Source: JAGKXB01 sp964498835
GTDB lineage: Bacteria; Pseudomonadota; Gammaproteobacteria; Burkholderiales; Burkholderiaceae_D
DNA length: 64,000 nt
Direction: 5' to 3'
Assembly (NCBI GenBank): GCA_964498835.1
Contig: CAZCIX010000002.1
Coordinates: 29,346 to 93,345 of the forward strand
Part shown: positions 8,415 through 17,362 of the stretch, piece after piece
How the letters are laid out: the number at the start of each line of letters is the position of its first letter
How positions within the stretch are numbered: the first letter of the stretch is position 1
Notes under the pieces: model-generated
Told to the model about the DNA's origin: nothing
Databases searched by the model: none
The model's input: the letters and a program-made list of their open reading frames with translations, nothing else
Made by a program: the position numbers and the translations under genes

Positions 8415-9458
8415 ATGATGAAGACAAAAACAGCGGTGATTACCGGCATCACCGGACAAGATGGTGCGTATTTGGCGGAGTTTTTGCTGAAGCGGGGTTA
8501 CACCGTGTTTGGCACCTATCGCCGCACCAGTTCGGTGAATTTCTGGCGGATTGAAGAGCTGGGCATTAGCCAGCATCCCAATTTGAAACTGGTTGAATAT
8601 GATTTGACCGATTTGAGTGCCAGCATTCGTTTGTTGCAGGCAGCCGAACCGTCGGAAGTGTATAACCTGGCGGCGCAAAGTTTTGTCGGGGTGTCGTTTG
8701 ATCAACCGGTGACGACGGCAGAAATTACTGGTGTTGGTGTAGTCAATTTGTTGGAGGCAATCCGCATCGTTAATCCGCAAATACGCTTTTATCAAGCTTC
8801 TACTTCAGAAATGTTTGGTAAGGTGCAAGCCATTCCTCAAGTTGAAGAAACGCCGTTTTATCCACGTAGTCCGTATGGCGTCGCCAAGTTGTATGCGCAT
8901 TGGATGACGATTAATTATCGTGAGTCGTACGGCATTTTTGGTGCGTGCGGGATTTTGTTTAATCATGAATCGCCATTGCGCGGACGGGAATTTGTCACCA
9001 GAAAGATTACCGATTCCGTCGCCAAAATCAGCTTAGGCAAGCTGGATGTGCTGGAGCTGGGCAATTTGGATGCCAAACGCGATTGGGGTTATGCGCAGGA
9101 ATATATCGAAGGCATGTGGCGCATGTTGCAGGTTGATGAGCCTGATACCTATGTTTTGGCGACTAATCGTACCGAATCGGTGCGTGATTTCGTGACCATG
9201 GCATTTAAAGCGACGGGCGTGACCATCGTTTGGCAAGGTAGTGCTGAGCAAGAAACAGGCAGTTGTCAGCAAACTGGCAAAGTACTGGTGCGTGTGAATC
9301 CTAAATTCTATCGCCCAGCAGAAGTGGAATTGTTAATCGGCAATCCCGCCAAAGCCAAAGCAAAGCTCGGTTGGGAGCCTAAAACAACGCTTGAAGAGCT
9401 GTGCCAAATGATGGTGAAAGAGGATATCCGTCGTAACCAGCAGGGCTTTTCTTTTTAG
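8415..9458 (+). CDS. gmd: GDP-mannose 4,6-dehydratase
   Basis: Converts GDP-D-mannose to GDP-4-keto-6-deoxy-D-mannose, the branch point to GDP-D-rhamnose or GDP-L-fucose. The 347-residue extended SDR protein has the Rossmann motif GITGQDGAYL near residue 12, the catalytic ASTSEMFG region and YGVAK (Tyr/Lys of the YxxxK pair), and the family motif FNHESPLRG. Two adjacent ATG codons (8415 and 8418) are possible starts. It lies between wzt and a partner reductase, forming a nucleotide-sugar pathway inside the export cluster. The left contig carries a duplicate of its first codons, which is an assembly artefact. Confidence 0.95.
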   Translation: MMKTKTAVITGITGQDGAYLAEFLLKRGYTVFGTYRRTSSVNFWRIEELGISQHPNLKLVEYDLTDLSASIRLLQAAEPSEVYNLAAQSFVGVSFDQPVTTAEITGVGVVNLLEAIRIVNPQIRFYQASTSEMFGKVQAIPQVEETPFYPRSPYGVAKLYAHWMTINYRESYGIFGACGILFNHESPLRGREFVTRKITDSVAKISLGKLDVLELGNLDAKRDWGYAQEYIEGMWRMLQVDEPDTYVLATNRTESVRDFVTMAFKATGVTIVWQGSAEQETGSCQQTGKVLVRVNPKFYRPAEVELLIGNPAKAKAKLGWEPKTTLEELCQMMVKEDIRRNQQGFSF

Positions 9459-9484
9459 TTGTTTAACTAAATAAAACTAAACAA

Positions 9485-10378
9485 ATGACTTCCAAACGCG
9501 TCTTGATCACAGGATTACACGGATTTACTGGCCATTATTTGGCACAGGAATTGCGTGCGGCGGGCTATCGTGTTTTTGGGACGACGATTGAAAGCGCATC
9601 CGCAGTGGATGATGTGTTTACTGTTGATTTGTGTGATCGCATTCGTGTGGTGGAAGTTGTAGAGTTTGTACAGCCCGACATGGTGGTGCATTTGGCAGCG
9701 ATTGCTTTTGTCGCGCATACCGACGTGCAAGCCATGTATGGCGTCAACATTGTCGGTACGCGTAATTTGTTGGAAGCATTGGCAGCTAATACAAAAACGC
9801 CTAGCGCTGTATTGCTAGCCAGCAGCGCTAATGTATACGGCAATGCCGAACAGGAAGTGCTGGATGAAAACACGGTATTAGCGCCGATGAATGATTATGC
9901 CGTGAGCAAAATGGCGATGGAACACATGGCCCGTTTGTGGCGTGATCGTTTACCTATAGTGATTGCACGGCCTTTTAATTACACTGGTGTGGGGCAGACT
10001 GATAATTTTCTTTTGCCCAAAATCGTGGCGCATTTTCGTCGTCAGGCGAGTGAAATTGAATTGGGCAACCTGGATGTCGCACGTGATTTTTCAGATGTGC
10101 GCATGGTGGTACAGGCTTATCGCCGTTTGCTTGAAGTCGCACCTGTGGGCGAAACGTTTAATGTGTGTTCTGGTGTGGCGTATTCCATTGATCAAATACT
10201 CGCCATGTTGTCGGATATGGCTGGCTATCGCATCAAAGTCAACGTCAATCCCGCATTTTGTCGTGCCAACGAAGTCAAGCGTTTATTGGGCAATAACGCC
10301 AAATTGTTAAACACGATAGGGGATTTGGCGCCAATTTCTTTGTCTGAAACCCTGTCCTGGATGTTACATGCAGCATGA
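9485..10378 (+). CDS. rmd: GDP-6-deoxy-4-keto-D-mannose reductase (Rmd-like)
   Basis: A 297-residue extended SDR with the nucleotide-binding motif GLHGFTGHYL near residue 10 and the catalytic YAVSK pair near residue 139. It follows gmd by 26 bases and so most likely reduces the Gmd product. Rmd-type enzymes make GDP-D-rhamnose by 4-reduction alone, whereas GDP-L-fucose synthase is longer and also epimerises; length and the neighbouring ABC exporter favour Rmd, but the sugar is inferred. Its TGA overlaps the ATG of the next glycosyltransferase by four bases (ATGA). Confidence 0.8.
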   Translation: MTSKRVLITGLHGFTGHYLAQELRAAGYRVFGTTIESASAVDDVFTVDLCDRIRVVEVVEFVQPDMVVHLAAIAFVAHTDVQAMYGVNIVGTRNLLEALAANTKTPSAVLLASSANVYGNAEQEVLDENTVLAPMNDYAVSKMAMEHMARLWRDRLPIVIARPFNYTGVGQTDNFLLPKIVAHFRRQASEIELGNLDVARDFSDVRMVVQAYRRLLEVAPVGETFNVCSGVAYSIDQILAMLSDMAGYRIKVNVNPAFCRANEVKRLLGNNAKLLNTIGDLAPISLSETLSWMLHAA

Positions 10379-11541
10379 GTAATGGCGCTATCCGTGTCGG
10401 TTTGAGCACGTCTACCATTGAACCCACTTTGACACATGGGCGCTTGGATGGCATTGGTGTGTATACCAATGCGTTGTTGCAGGGTTTATCGTCTCCGGCT
10501 GTTGCGGCTGATATTGCTCAGGTTCAAGGATTTTCTTTTCCCCATCTCTCATTTCGTCAAGGTGCTGCTGCCGCTCAGTTTACGGTTGGGCGTCCCATGC
10601 CGTATTCTTTTGTCTTGTCATCTGTGATTGATAGTTTGACGCCAAAAGCGATCAAGCACCGTATGCCCGTACTAGCGGATGTCGTGCATGTAACTGATTA
10701 CCGGATTATTCGGATGAATTGCCCAATCGTGGCGACTTTGCATGATGCGATTCCCCTGCAATATCCAGAGTGGTGTAGTCCAAGATTACGTCAGCAGAAA
10801 AATTGGTTGCAAAAAAAAGCAGCTCAAAAAGCCGATCATGTGATTGCCTTATCGCATTTTTCAGTATTGGAATTAGTCAAATTTTTTGGCATCAATGAGC
10901 AACGTATTACCGTTGTTCCCTGCGGTGTTGCAGATGAGTGGTTGCAAGCACCGGCGCAGGATGCGGTGGAAGCGACGCTTGCGCAACATGGCTTACAGCC
11001 AGGATATTTTTTGTTTGTCGGCACTTTGCAGCCACGCAAAAACATTGAACGGATTTTGATGGCGTATCTGGGGTTGCCGGCAGAAATACGGGCAGTGCGT
11101 CAATTGGTCATTGTTGGACGTGCTGGTTGGCAGTGTGACTTGTTAATCAAGAAAATCCTAGCTGCGCAGCAGTGTGGTGAGCATGTAGTGTGGTTGAATA
11201 GCTTGAGTAGCGGAGAGCAATTGCGTCATGTGTATAAAGCAGCGGGGGTGTTTGTTTTCCCCTCTTTGCATGAAGGATTCGGTATACCCGTGACGGAGGC
11301 ATTTGCCTCTGGCGTGCCGGTGGTGACGTCAAATACCACTTCTTTGCCTGAGGTATCGGCAGGTGCAGCGATAGAAGTTTCTCCGCTGGCGATCAATGAA
11401 ATTGGGACTGCTATGTTGGATTTGGTGCGTGATGAGCAACTTAGAGCACGTTGTATTGCAGCAGGTTTACAACGCGCATCGCAATTAAGCTGGCGTCACA
11501 CGATTGAAAAAACTATTGATGTATATCGTTCGGTTTTATAA
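10375..11541 (+). CDS. GT4-family glycosyltransferase (WbpY-like)
   Basis: A 388-residue GT-B fold protein of family GT4. The C-terminal half holds the donor-site motif EGFGIPVTEAFASGVPVV near residue 300 (the E-x7-E signature) and the earlier LFVGTLQPRKNIERIL that opens the second Rossmann domain. No membrane segments are seen, so it acts at the cytoplasmic face of the inner membrane, adding sugars to the growing chain. Overlap with rmd shows co-translation. In the A-band cluster of Pseudomonas the comparable genes (wbpX, wbpY) are D-rhamnosyltransferases; substrate here is inference from context. Confidence 0.85.
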   Translation: MSNGAIRVGLSTSTIEPTLTHGRLDGIGVYTNALLQGLSSPAVAADIAQVQGFSFPHLSFRQGAAAAQFTVGRPMPYSFVLSSVIDSLTPKAIKHRMPVLADVVHVTDYRIIRMNCPIVATLHDAIPLQYPEWCSPRLRQQKNWLQKKAAQKADHVIALSHFSVLELVKFFGINEQRITVVPCGVADEWLQAPAQDAVEATLAQHGLQPGYFLFVGTLQPRKNIERILMAYLGLPAEIRAVRQLVIVGRAGWQCDLLIKKILAAQQCGEHVVWLNSLSSGEQLRHVYKAAGVFVFPSLHEGFGIPVTEAFASGVPVVTSNTTSLPEVSAGAAIEVSPLAINEIGTAMLDLVRDEQLRARCIAAGLQRASQLSWRHTIEKTIDVYRSVL

Positions 11542-11572
11542 ATATTCTTTAACCGAGATTGTGTCCATGAAC

Positions 11573-11671
11573 CTCCGTCGTTCCCGCGGGTTTAGGCGGG
11601 AATCCAGCGTCTTTCGTTGTTTACTGCTAAAGCCACTGGGTCCCCGACTAAAGCACTCGGGGACGACGGAG
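11573..11671. repeat. Dispersed palindromic repeat, complete copy B
   Basis: CTCCGTCGT (11573-11581) and ACGACGGAG (11663-11671) are perfect outer arms. Inside are two stem-loops, the left with CCCGCGGG/GGCGGGA, the right with CCCCGAC and CGGGGACG. The element starts 31 bases after a glycosyltransferase stop. Similar copies are at 3675 (half), 15647 and 59619. It may act as an mRNA 3' end or terminator as well. Confidence 0.85.
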
Positions 11672-11749
11672 TGTGAGGCTGGAGTTAATAGATAATCTTG
11701 GTTTAAATATTCTTATCTCCTTTTTACTTAATCTTGCCGAGTTATCCTG

Positions 11750-12883
11750 ATGCGCGTATTACATTTTTATAAGACGTATTACCCAGATTCCGTCGGCGGG
11801 GTGGAGCAATTCATACGTCAATTGTGCAAGGGGACAGCAGAATATGGCATGGTGAATGAAGTACTGACGTTGACCAGGCATCACAAAAAAGATTCCTCAA
11901 TCGAATTTGAAGGACATGTTGTCCACCAGGTTGCCATGGATTTTGAAATTGCTTCGACGCGGTTTTCCGTACGAGCGATTGCAAAACTGGCCGAGCTGGC
12001 GCGGCAATGCGACATCATTCATTATCATTTTCCTTGGCCTTTCATGGATTTGGCGCATTTTTTAGCCAGAGTGAAGAAGCCCAGCGTAGTGACTTATCAC
12101 TCCGATATTATCCGGCAGCAAGCTTTGCTCAAATTCTATAGGCCGTTGAAACGATGTTTCTTAAAAAGTGTGGATTGCATCGCAGCGACTTCACCTAATT
12201 ACTTTTCGACCAGTCATGTTTTAGAGCATTATAAAGACAAGGTGACGGTGATTCCGATTGGTTTGGATAAAGGTATTTATCCTCAACCTGAGACAGAGCG
12301 TGTACTCAAGTGGCAACAACGTTTTCCCAAACCCTTCTTTTTGTTCGTTGGCGTGCTGCGTTATTACAAGGGTTTACATATTCTGTTGGAAGCTGTGAAG
12401 GGGACGGATTATCCAGTCGTGATTGTCGGCGCAGGTCCGATTGAGCAGGAATTAAAACGCCATGCGCAGGATTTGGGTTTGAGTAATGTGATTTTTCTGG
12501 GTGCGATAGCAGAAGAAGACAAAGTGGCTTTGTTGCAACTATGTTTTGCAGTCGCGTTTCCTTCGCATTTGCGTTCTGAGGCATTTGGTATTTCGTTGCT
12601 GGAAGGCGCGATGTATGGCAAGCCGATGATTTCTAGCGAAATTGGTACCGGAACCAGTTACATCAATATTCATGGCGAGACTGGGTTGGTGGTGCCACCT
12701 GGCGATGCTTCAGCATTCCGTACCGCAATGCGTTCTTTGTGGGAAAACCCCGACCTTGCCAGTGAAATGGGTAAACGTGCCGAAGCCAGGTATTGGGCGT
12801 TATTTACCGCCAGTAAAATGGCCGAAAGCTACGCAGCCTTATATCGTCGCCTGCTAAAAGAAGATCAACCTTCGTCATTCTAA
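11750..12883 (+). CDS. GT4-family glycosyltransferase (WbpZ-like)
   Basis: A 377-residue GT-B protein. The N-terminus (MRVLHFYKTYYPDSVGGVEQ) is typical of GT4 mannosyl/rhamnosyl transferases, including WbpZ, which adds the first residues of A-band polysaccharide. The C-terminal donor site is SEAFGISLLEGAMYGKPMI near residue 285. It is separated from the previous glycosyltransferase by a 208-base spacer holding repeat B, so it may have its own transcript or be read through. Donor and acceptor are not shown by sequence; the function follows from family and cluster. polA begins 10 bases after its stop. Confidence 0.85.
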   Translation: MRVLHFYKTYYPDSVGGVEQFIRQLCKGTAEYGMVNEVLTLTRHHKKDSSIEFEGHVVHQVAMDFEIASTRFSVRAIAKLAELARQCDIIHYHFPWPFMDLAHFLARVKKPSVVTYHSDIIRQQALLKFYRPLKRCFLKSVDCIAATSPNYFSTSHVLEHYKDKVTVIPIGLDKGIYPQPETERVLKWQQRFPKPFFLFVGVLRYYKGLHILLEAVKGTDYPVVIVGAGPIEQELKRHAQDLGLSNVIFLGAIAEEDKVALLQLCFAVAFPSHLRSEAFGISLLEGAMYGKPMISSEIGTGTSYINIHGETGLVVPPGDASAFRTAMRSLWENPDLASEMGKRAEARYWALFTASKMAESYAALYRRLLKEDQPSSF

Positions 12884-12893
12884 AAACAAAATT

Positions 12894-15635
12894 ATGCAAA
12901 ATACATTGTTGCTCGTTGATGGCTCCAGCTATTTGTACCGCGCTTTTCATGCTTTGCCTGATTTGCGCAATGCGCAAGGCCATCCTACAGGTGCCATGTA
13001 CGGCATGATCAATATGTTGCGTCGTTTGCGACAGGATTTTCCAGCGGCTTACATTGCTTGCGTGTTTGATGCGAAAGGCAAAACCTTTCGCGATGATTTG
13101 TATCCAGAATACAAGGCACAACGGCCCTCCATGCCGACCGATTTGGCACAACAGATAGAGCCAATTCATGAAGCAGTGCGTGCCATGGGATGGCCGATTT
13201 TGATGGTAGAGGGTGTTGAAGCGGATGACGTGATCGGCACGCTGGCTGTGACGGCAACAACGCATGGCATGGATTGCGTCATTTCAACTGGCGACAAGGA
13301 TTTGGCGCAATTGGTGAATGCGCACGTGACGCTGATTAACACCATGAATAATGAAAAGCTTGATCATGCTGGTGTGATCGCCAAGTTTGGTGTGCCGCCA
13401 GAACGCATCGTTGATTACTTGTCTTTAATTGGTGACACGGTGGATAACGTGCCTGGCGTTGCCAAAGTCGGCCCTAAAACGGCGCTCAAATGGTTGTCGC
13501 AATACGACACGCTAGAAAACATCATGGCAAATGCTGAGCAAATCAGTGGCGTGGTTGGGGAAAATTTACGCAATGCCTTGAGTTGGTTGCCGCAAGCACG
13601 CACTTTGGTCACGATCAAAACGGATTGCGACTTGTCTCAGCATTTACAGTCGATTACCGAATCGCTTGCTGCCCATCCGGAGAATTCTGCTGCTTTGATT
13701 GATTTTTATACTCGCTATGGTTTTAAAACCTGGTTGCGTGAATTGACAAATTCAACAAGCCCAACGAGTTCAACAACCCAGACGGAAAATGCATTAGCGC
13801 AGCCAACAAGCAAGGCAGAATCGAGCATTACGACCGAATATGAAACAGTACTCACCGAAGCTCAATTGGCGCAATGGTTAGAGATGATCAACGCCGCAGA
13901 ATTAACGGCGATTGATACAGAAACGACGTCATTGATTCCCATGCAGGCGCAGCTGGTGGGGATTTCCTTGTGTTGCCAGGTTGGGCGCGCTGCTTATATC
14001 CCCGTTGCGCATCGCTATCCTGATGCGCCATTTCAATTGACGCGTGATCTTGTTTTGTCGAAATTGAAAACTTGGTTGGAAGATCCCAGCAAGCCCAAGC
14101 TAGGTCAGCATTTGAAATACGATAGCCATATTTTTGCCAATCATGGCATTACTTTGCGTGGCATTGCCCATGATACTTTGCTCGAATCGTATGTGTTTGA
14201 ATCGCATAAAAGCCACGATATGGACAGCCTGGCGCTGCGCCATTTAAACCATCAAACCATCAGTTTTGAGGAAGTGTGTGGCAAGGGCAGTGCGCAGATT
14301 GGTTTTGATGAGGTCACGCTGGAGCGTGCGACGCAGTATGCGGCAGAAGATGCTGACATCACTTTGCGATTGCATCAAGCGATGTGGCCGCAGATTGCTG
14401 AGGATGAAAAGTTAAGCTACATCTACCAAAAAATTGAGTTGCCTGCTGCAGTGACGCTGCAAAAAATGGAACGCAACGGCGTGTTGATCGACTTGGACTT
14501 GCTGGCAACCCAATCACATGAATTGGGCAAGCGCATGTTGGAGTTGGAACAGCAGGCGTATGAGTTGGCTGGTCAGCCGTTTAATTTGAATTCTCCTAAG
14601 CAATTGGGTGAATTGTTTTTTGAAAAATTAAAACTTCCAGTCGTCAAAAAAACGCCTTCCGGCGCACCATCTACCGATGAAGAAGTCTTGCAAAAACTGG
14701 CAGAGGATTTTCCCTTGCCCAAAATTTTGCTGGAATATCGCGGCATGGCGAAATTGAAATCGACCTACACCGACAAATTGCCCAAAATGCGCAATCCCGA
14801 CACCGGGCGTGTGCATACCAATTATGCGCAAGCAGTGGCGGTGACGGGGCGTTTGGCATCGAACGAGCCGAATTTGCAGAATATTCCTATCAAAACCAAA
14901 GAAGGCCGTCGCATCCGTGAAGCGTTTGTGGCACCGTCTGGCAGTGTGATTGTCTCTGCCGATTATTCACAAATCGAATTGCGCATCATGGCGCACATTT
15001 CTGGTGATGCGAATATGTTGCGCGCTTTTGCTGAAGGCGAAGATATTCACCGCGCCACTGCGGCGGAAGTGTTTGGCGTGTCGCCGCTGGAAGTGAGTAG
15101 CGAGCAGCGGCGCTATGCCAAAGTGATTAATTTTGGTTTGATTTATGGCATGAGCGCGTTTGGTTTAGCCGGCAATTTGGGCATAGAGCGTGCGGCTGCG
15201 CAAAATTACATTGATCAATATTTCCAGCGCTTCTCCGGCGTCGCGCAATACATGGCGGATACACGTACGCAAGCCAAGCAGCAGGGGTATGTCGAAACGG
15301 TGTTTGGCCGACGTTTGTGGTTGCCTGAAATCAATTCTCCTAATGGTTTACGCAGACAAGGCGCCGAGCGCGCGGCGATTAATGCGCCTATGCAAGGGAC
15401 GGCGGCAGATTTGATTAAATTAGCCATGGTTGCGGTGCAGAACTGGTTGGAAGAGCAAAAATTGGCTAGCAAAATGATTATGCAAGTGCATGATGAATTG
15501 GTGCTGGAAGTGCCGGAAGCTGAATTGGCCTTAGTGCGTGAACAATTACCGCGATTGATGGCGCAGGTCGCAAAGTTGAAAGTACCGTTAATTGCTGAGG
15601 TTGGAGTAGGGAAGAATTGGGATGAAGCGCATTAA
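12894..15635 (+). CDS. polA: DNA polymerase I
   Basis: Repair and Okazaki-fragment polymerase, 913 residues. All three domains are present: 5'-3' exonuclease (about 1-290), 3'-5' exonuclease (about 310-500) and polymerase (about 505-913). The proofreading site looks intact (AIDTETTS near 341, YDSH, and YAAEDAD), unlike some homologs that lost it. Polymerase motif A is DYSQIELR near 690, motif B RRYAKVINFGLIYG near 741, and motif C VHDELV near 865. It begins only 10 bases after a glycosyltransferase gene, so it could be co-transcribed with the polysaccharide cluster. A dispersed palindromic repeat follows the stop. Confidence 0.97.
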   Translation: MQNTLLLVDGSSYLYRAFHALPDLRNAQGHPTGAMYGMINMLRRLRQDFPAAYIACVFDAKGKTFRDDLYPEYKAQRPSMPTDLAQQIEPIHEAVRAMGWPILMVEGVEADDVIGTLAVTATTHGMDCVISTGDKDLAQLVNAHVTLINTMNNEKLDHAGVIAKFGVPPERIVDYLSLIGDTVDNVPGVAKVGPKTALKWLSQYDTLENIMANAEQISGVVGENLRNALSWLPQARTLVTIKTDCDLSQHLQSITESLAAHPENSAALIDFYTRYGFKTWLRELTNSTSPTSSTTQTENALAQPTSKAESSITTEYETVLTEAQLAQWLEMINAAELTAIDTETTSLIPMQAQLVGISLCCQVGRAAYIPVAHRYPDAPFQLTRDLVLSKLKTWLEDPSKPKLGQHLKYDSHIFANHGITLRGIAHDTLLESYVFESHKSHDMDSLALRHLNHQTISFEEVCGKGSAQIGFDEVTLERATQYAAEDADITLRLHQAMWPQIAEDEKLSYIYQKIELPAAVTLQKMERNGVLIDLDLLATQSHELGKRMLELEQQAYELAGQPFNLNSPKQLGELFFEKLKLPVVKKTPSGAPSTDEEVLQKLAEDFPLPKILLEYRGMAKLKSTYTDKLPKMRNPDTGRVHTNYAQAVAVTGRLASNEPNLQNIPIKTKEGRRIREAFVAPSGSVIVSADYSQIELRIMAHISGDANMLRAFAEGEDIHRATAAEVFGVSPLEVSSEQRRYAKVINFGLIYGMSAFGLAGNLGIERAAAQNYIDQYFQRFSGVAQYMADTRTQAKQQGYVETVFGRRLWLPEINSPNGLRRQGAERAAINAPMQGTAADLIKLAMVAVQNWLEEQKLASKMIMQVHDELVLEVPEAELALVREQLPRLMAQVAKLKVPLIAEVGVGKNWDEAH

Positions 15636-15646
15636 TTCTTATTTAT

Positions 15647-15731
15647 CCGTCGTTCCCGCGGTTTTAGGCGGGAATCCAGTGTCGTTGAAGCAACAAAAGT
15701 CACTGGGCCCCCGCCTGCGCGGGAGCGACGA
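15647..15731. repeat. Dispersed palindromic repeat, complete copy C
   Basis: Begins CCGTCGTTCCCGCGG and ends CGCGGGAGCGACG, with the internal marks GGCGGGAATCCAGT and CACTGGGCCC shared with the other copies. It lies 11 bases after the polA stop and before purE. Two GC-rich stem-loops could form in RNA. Confidence 0.85.
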
Positions 15732-15782
15732 AAGAAAAAATCATCAATTTTTATTAATTAAAAAAACAATGAAGGACTAAGC

Positions 15783-16277
15783 ATGAAACCAAAAATAGCC
15801 ATCGTCATGGGTTCAAAAAGTGATTGGCCGACTTTGTCCGTGGCGAGCGAATTATTAAGCGAGTTTGGCGTCAGTTGGCAGGCAGAAGTGGTATCGGCCC
15901 ATCGTACGCCAGAAAAATTATTCAGCTTCGCCAGCAGCGCCAAAGCGCAAGGATTCAGTTTGATTATTGCCGGCGCAGGCGGTGCTGCGCATTTGCCTGG
16001 CATGGTGGCGGCCATGACACCTTTGCCAGTATTGGGCGTACCGATACAAAGCAAGACGTTGAACGGGATTGATAGTTTGCTGTCGATTGTGCAAATGCCT
16101 AAAGGCGTTGCCGTTGGGACTTTGGCGATTGGTGTGGCTGGCGCGTTTAATGCCGCACTGTTGGCGATTCAAATGTTGGCTTTGCATGATGCCGATCTCG
16201 CTGCCAAATTAGATATTTGGCGAGAAAAGCAAACGCAAACCGTATTGGCGGACGATCAGTTAGGAAGCGCATTATGA
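15783..16277 (+). CDS. purE: N5-carboxyaminoimidazole ribonucleotide mutase
   Basis: Catalyses the carboxyl shift from N5-CAIR to CAIR in purine synthesis, working with PurK. The 164-residue product has the class I motifs VMGSKSDWPT near residue 9, SAHRTPE near 39 and the AGAGGAAHLPGM loop. An AAGGA Shine-Dalgarno sequence precedes the ATG. The stop overlaps the purK start (ATGA), the usual purEK coupling. Class I PurE requires a PurK partner, which is present, so the pathway step is complete. Confidence 0.96.
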   Translation: MKPKIAIVMGSKSDWPTLSVASELLSEFGVSWQAEVVSAHRTPEKLFSFASSAKAQGFSLIIAGAGGAAHLPGMVAAMTPLPVLGVPIQSKTLNGIDSLLSIVQMPKGVAVGTLAIGVAGAFNAALLAIQMLALHDADLAAKLDIWREKQTQTVLADDQLGSAL

Positions 16278-17323
16278 AAGTAGCTGTATTAGGCAATGGC
16301 CAGCTCGGCGCCATGTTGCAGCAGGCGGGTTTGCGTATTGGTATTGATGTGCAGTTACTCGATATAGAAACGGATTTTTTGCCACCAGTAAATGTACCGA
16401 TTACTGCTGAACGTGAGCATTGGCCGACCAATCTGTTCACTGAATCCCTGCGACGTCATCCGGGCTGGCTCAACAGCGCCGCTTTTGACAATTTAGCCAA
16501 TCGCATTCGGCAGAAAACCCTGTTGGACGAGTTGGAACTACCCACTGCACCATGGTGCACTGTATCAACCGGCATGTCGCAAGCAACATTGCATCAAAAA
16601 CTGGGCGTAGATATTTTCATGAAACGTGCTAGCGGTGGCTACGATGGACGTGGTCAGCAACGTTTGATGGCAGATGTGGTAAGTGATTTACCAGACTGGG
16701 CAGACGATGCGGTGGCGGAACAGGCGATTCGTTTTGAGACCGAAGTCTCTATCATCGGTGCGCGTGGCTTGGATGGTCAAATCGTGTATTACCGTTTAAC
16801 CGAAAATCGGCATGATGATGGCGTATTAACCGTCAGCTTGAGTCAGCCAGAACGCTTCACGCTTTTGCAGCCCCAAGCGGAGCAGATGTTGCGCACAGTG
16901 ATGGAAGCGCTTGATTACGTGGGTGTCATGGCAATCGAATGTTTTCTCATCAACGGCCAACTTCTCATCAACGAAATTGCTCCACGGGTGCATAACTCCG
17001 GCCATTGGACGCAAGCAGGTGCATCAATCAGCCAGTTTGAATTACATCTACGTGCCGTGTGTGGATTGCCTTTGCCGCAACCAGAACAACCAGGCTCCAG
17101 CATGATGCTGAACCTATTAGGGCTTCCTTACGACAATACATGGTTAGAACATAGTGCTGCGCAACTGCACTGGTACGGCAAAAGCCTACGACCAGGCCGC
17201 AAAATGGGTCATCTCAATTTTTATCATCCAGATTCAACACAGCTTGCGACCTGGCTTGCGGAATTGGAACTCCCTGCGAATCTGGAAAATGCCCGTGCTT
17301 GGGCATTGGCGCGATTAAGCTAG
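16274..17323 (+). CDS. purK: N5-carboxyaminoimidazole ribonucleotide synthase
   Basis: ATP-grasp enzyme that carboxylates AIR with bicarbonate to N5-CAIR, feeding PurE. The start is the ATG at 16274 overlapping the purE stop; the frame extends upstream but the MKVAVLGNGQLGAML N-terminus is the family start. Product of 349 residues: nucleotide-fold N-terminus, ATP-grasp domain with MKRASGGYDGRGQ near residue 115, and the metal-binding NEIAPRVHNSGHWT near 235. It is followed after 39 bases by the convergent pdxH gene. Confidence 0.96.
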   Translation: MKVAVLGNGQLGAMLQQAGLRIGIDVQLLDIETDFLPPVNVPITAEREHWPTNLFTESLRRHPGWLNSAAFDNLANRIRQKTLLDELELPTAPWCTVSTGMSQATLHQKLGVDIFMKRASGGYDGRGQQRLMADVVSDLPDWADDAVAEQAIRFETEVSIIGARGLDGQIVYYRLTENRHDDGVLTVSLSQPERFTLLQPQAEQMLRTVMEALDYVGVMAIECFLINGQLLINEIAPRVHNSGHWTQAGASISQFELHLRAVCGLPLPQPEQPGSSMMLNLLGLPYDNTWLEHSAAQLHWYGKSLRPGRKMGHLNFYHPDSTQLATWLAELELPANLENARAWALARLS

Positions 17324-17362
17324 ATCACCATACGGGACAAGGCTGCAGTACTTATGTATCAT

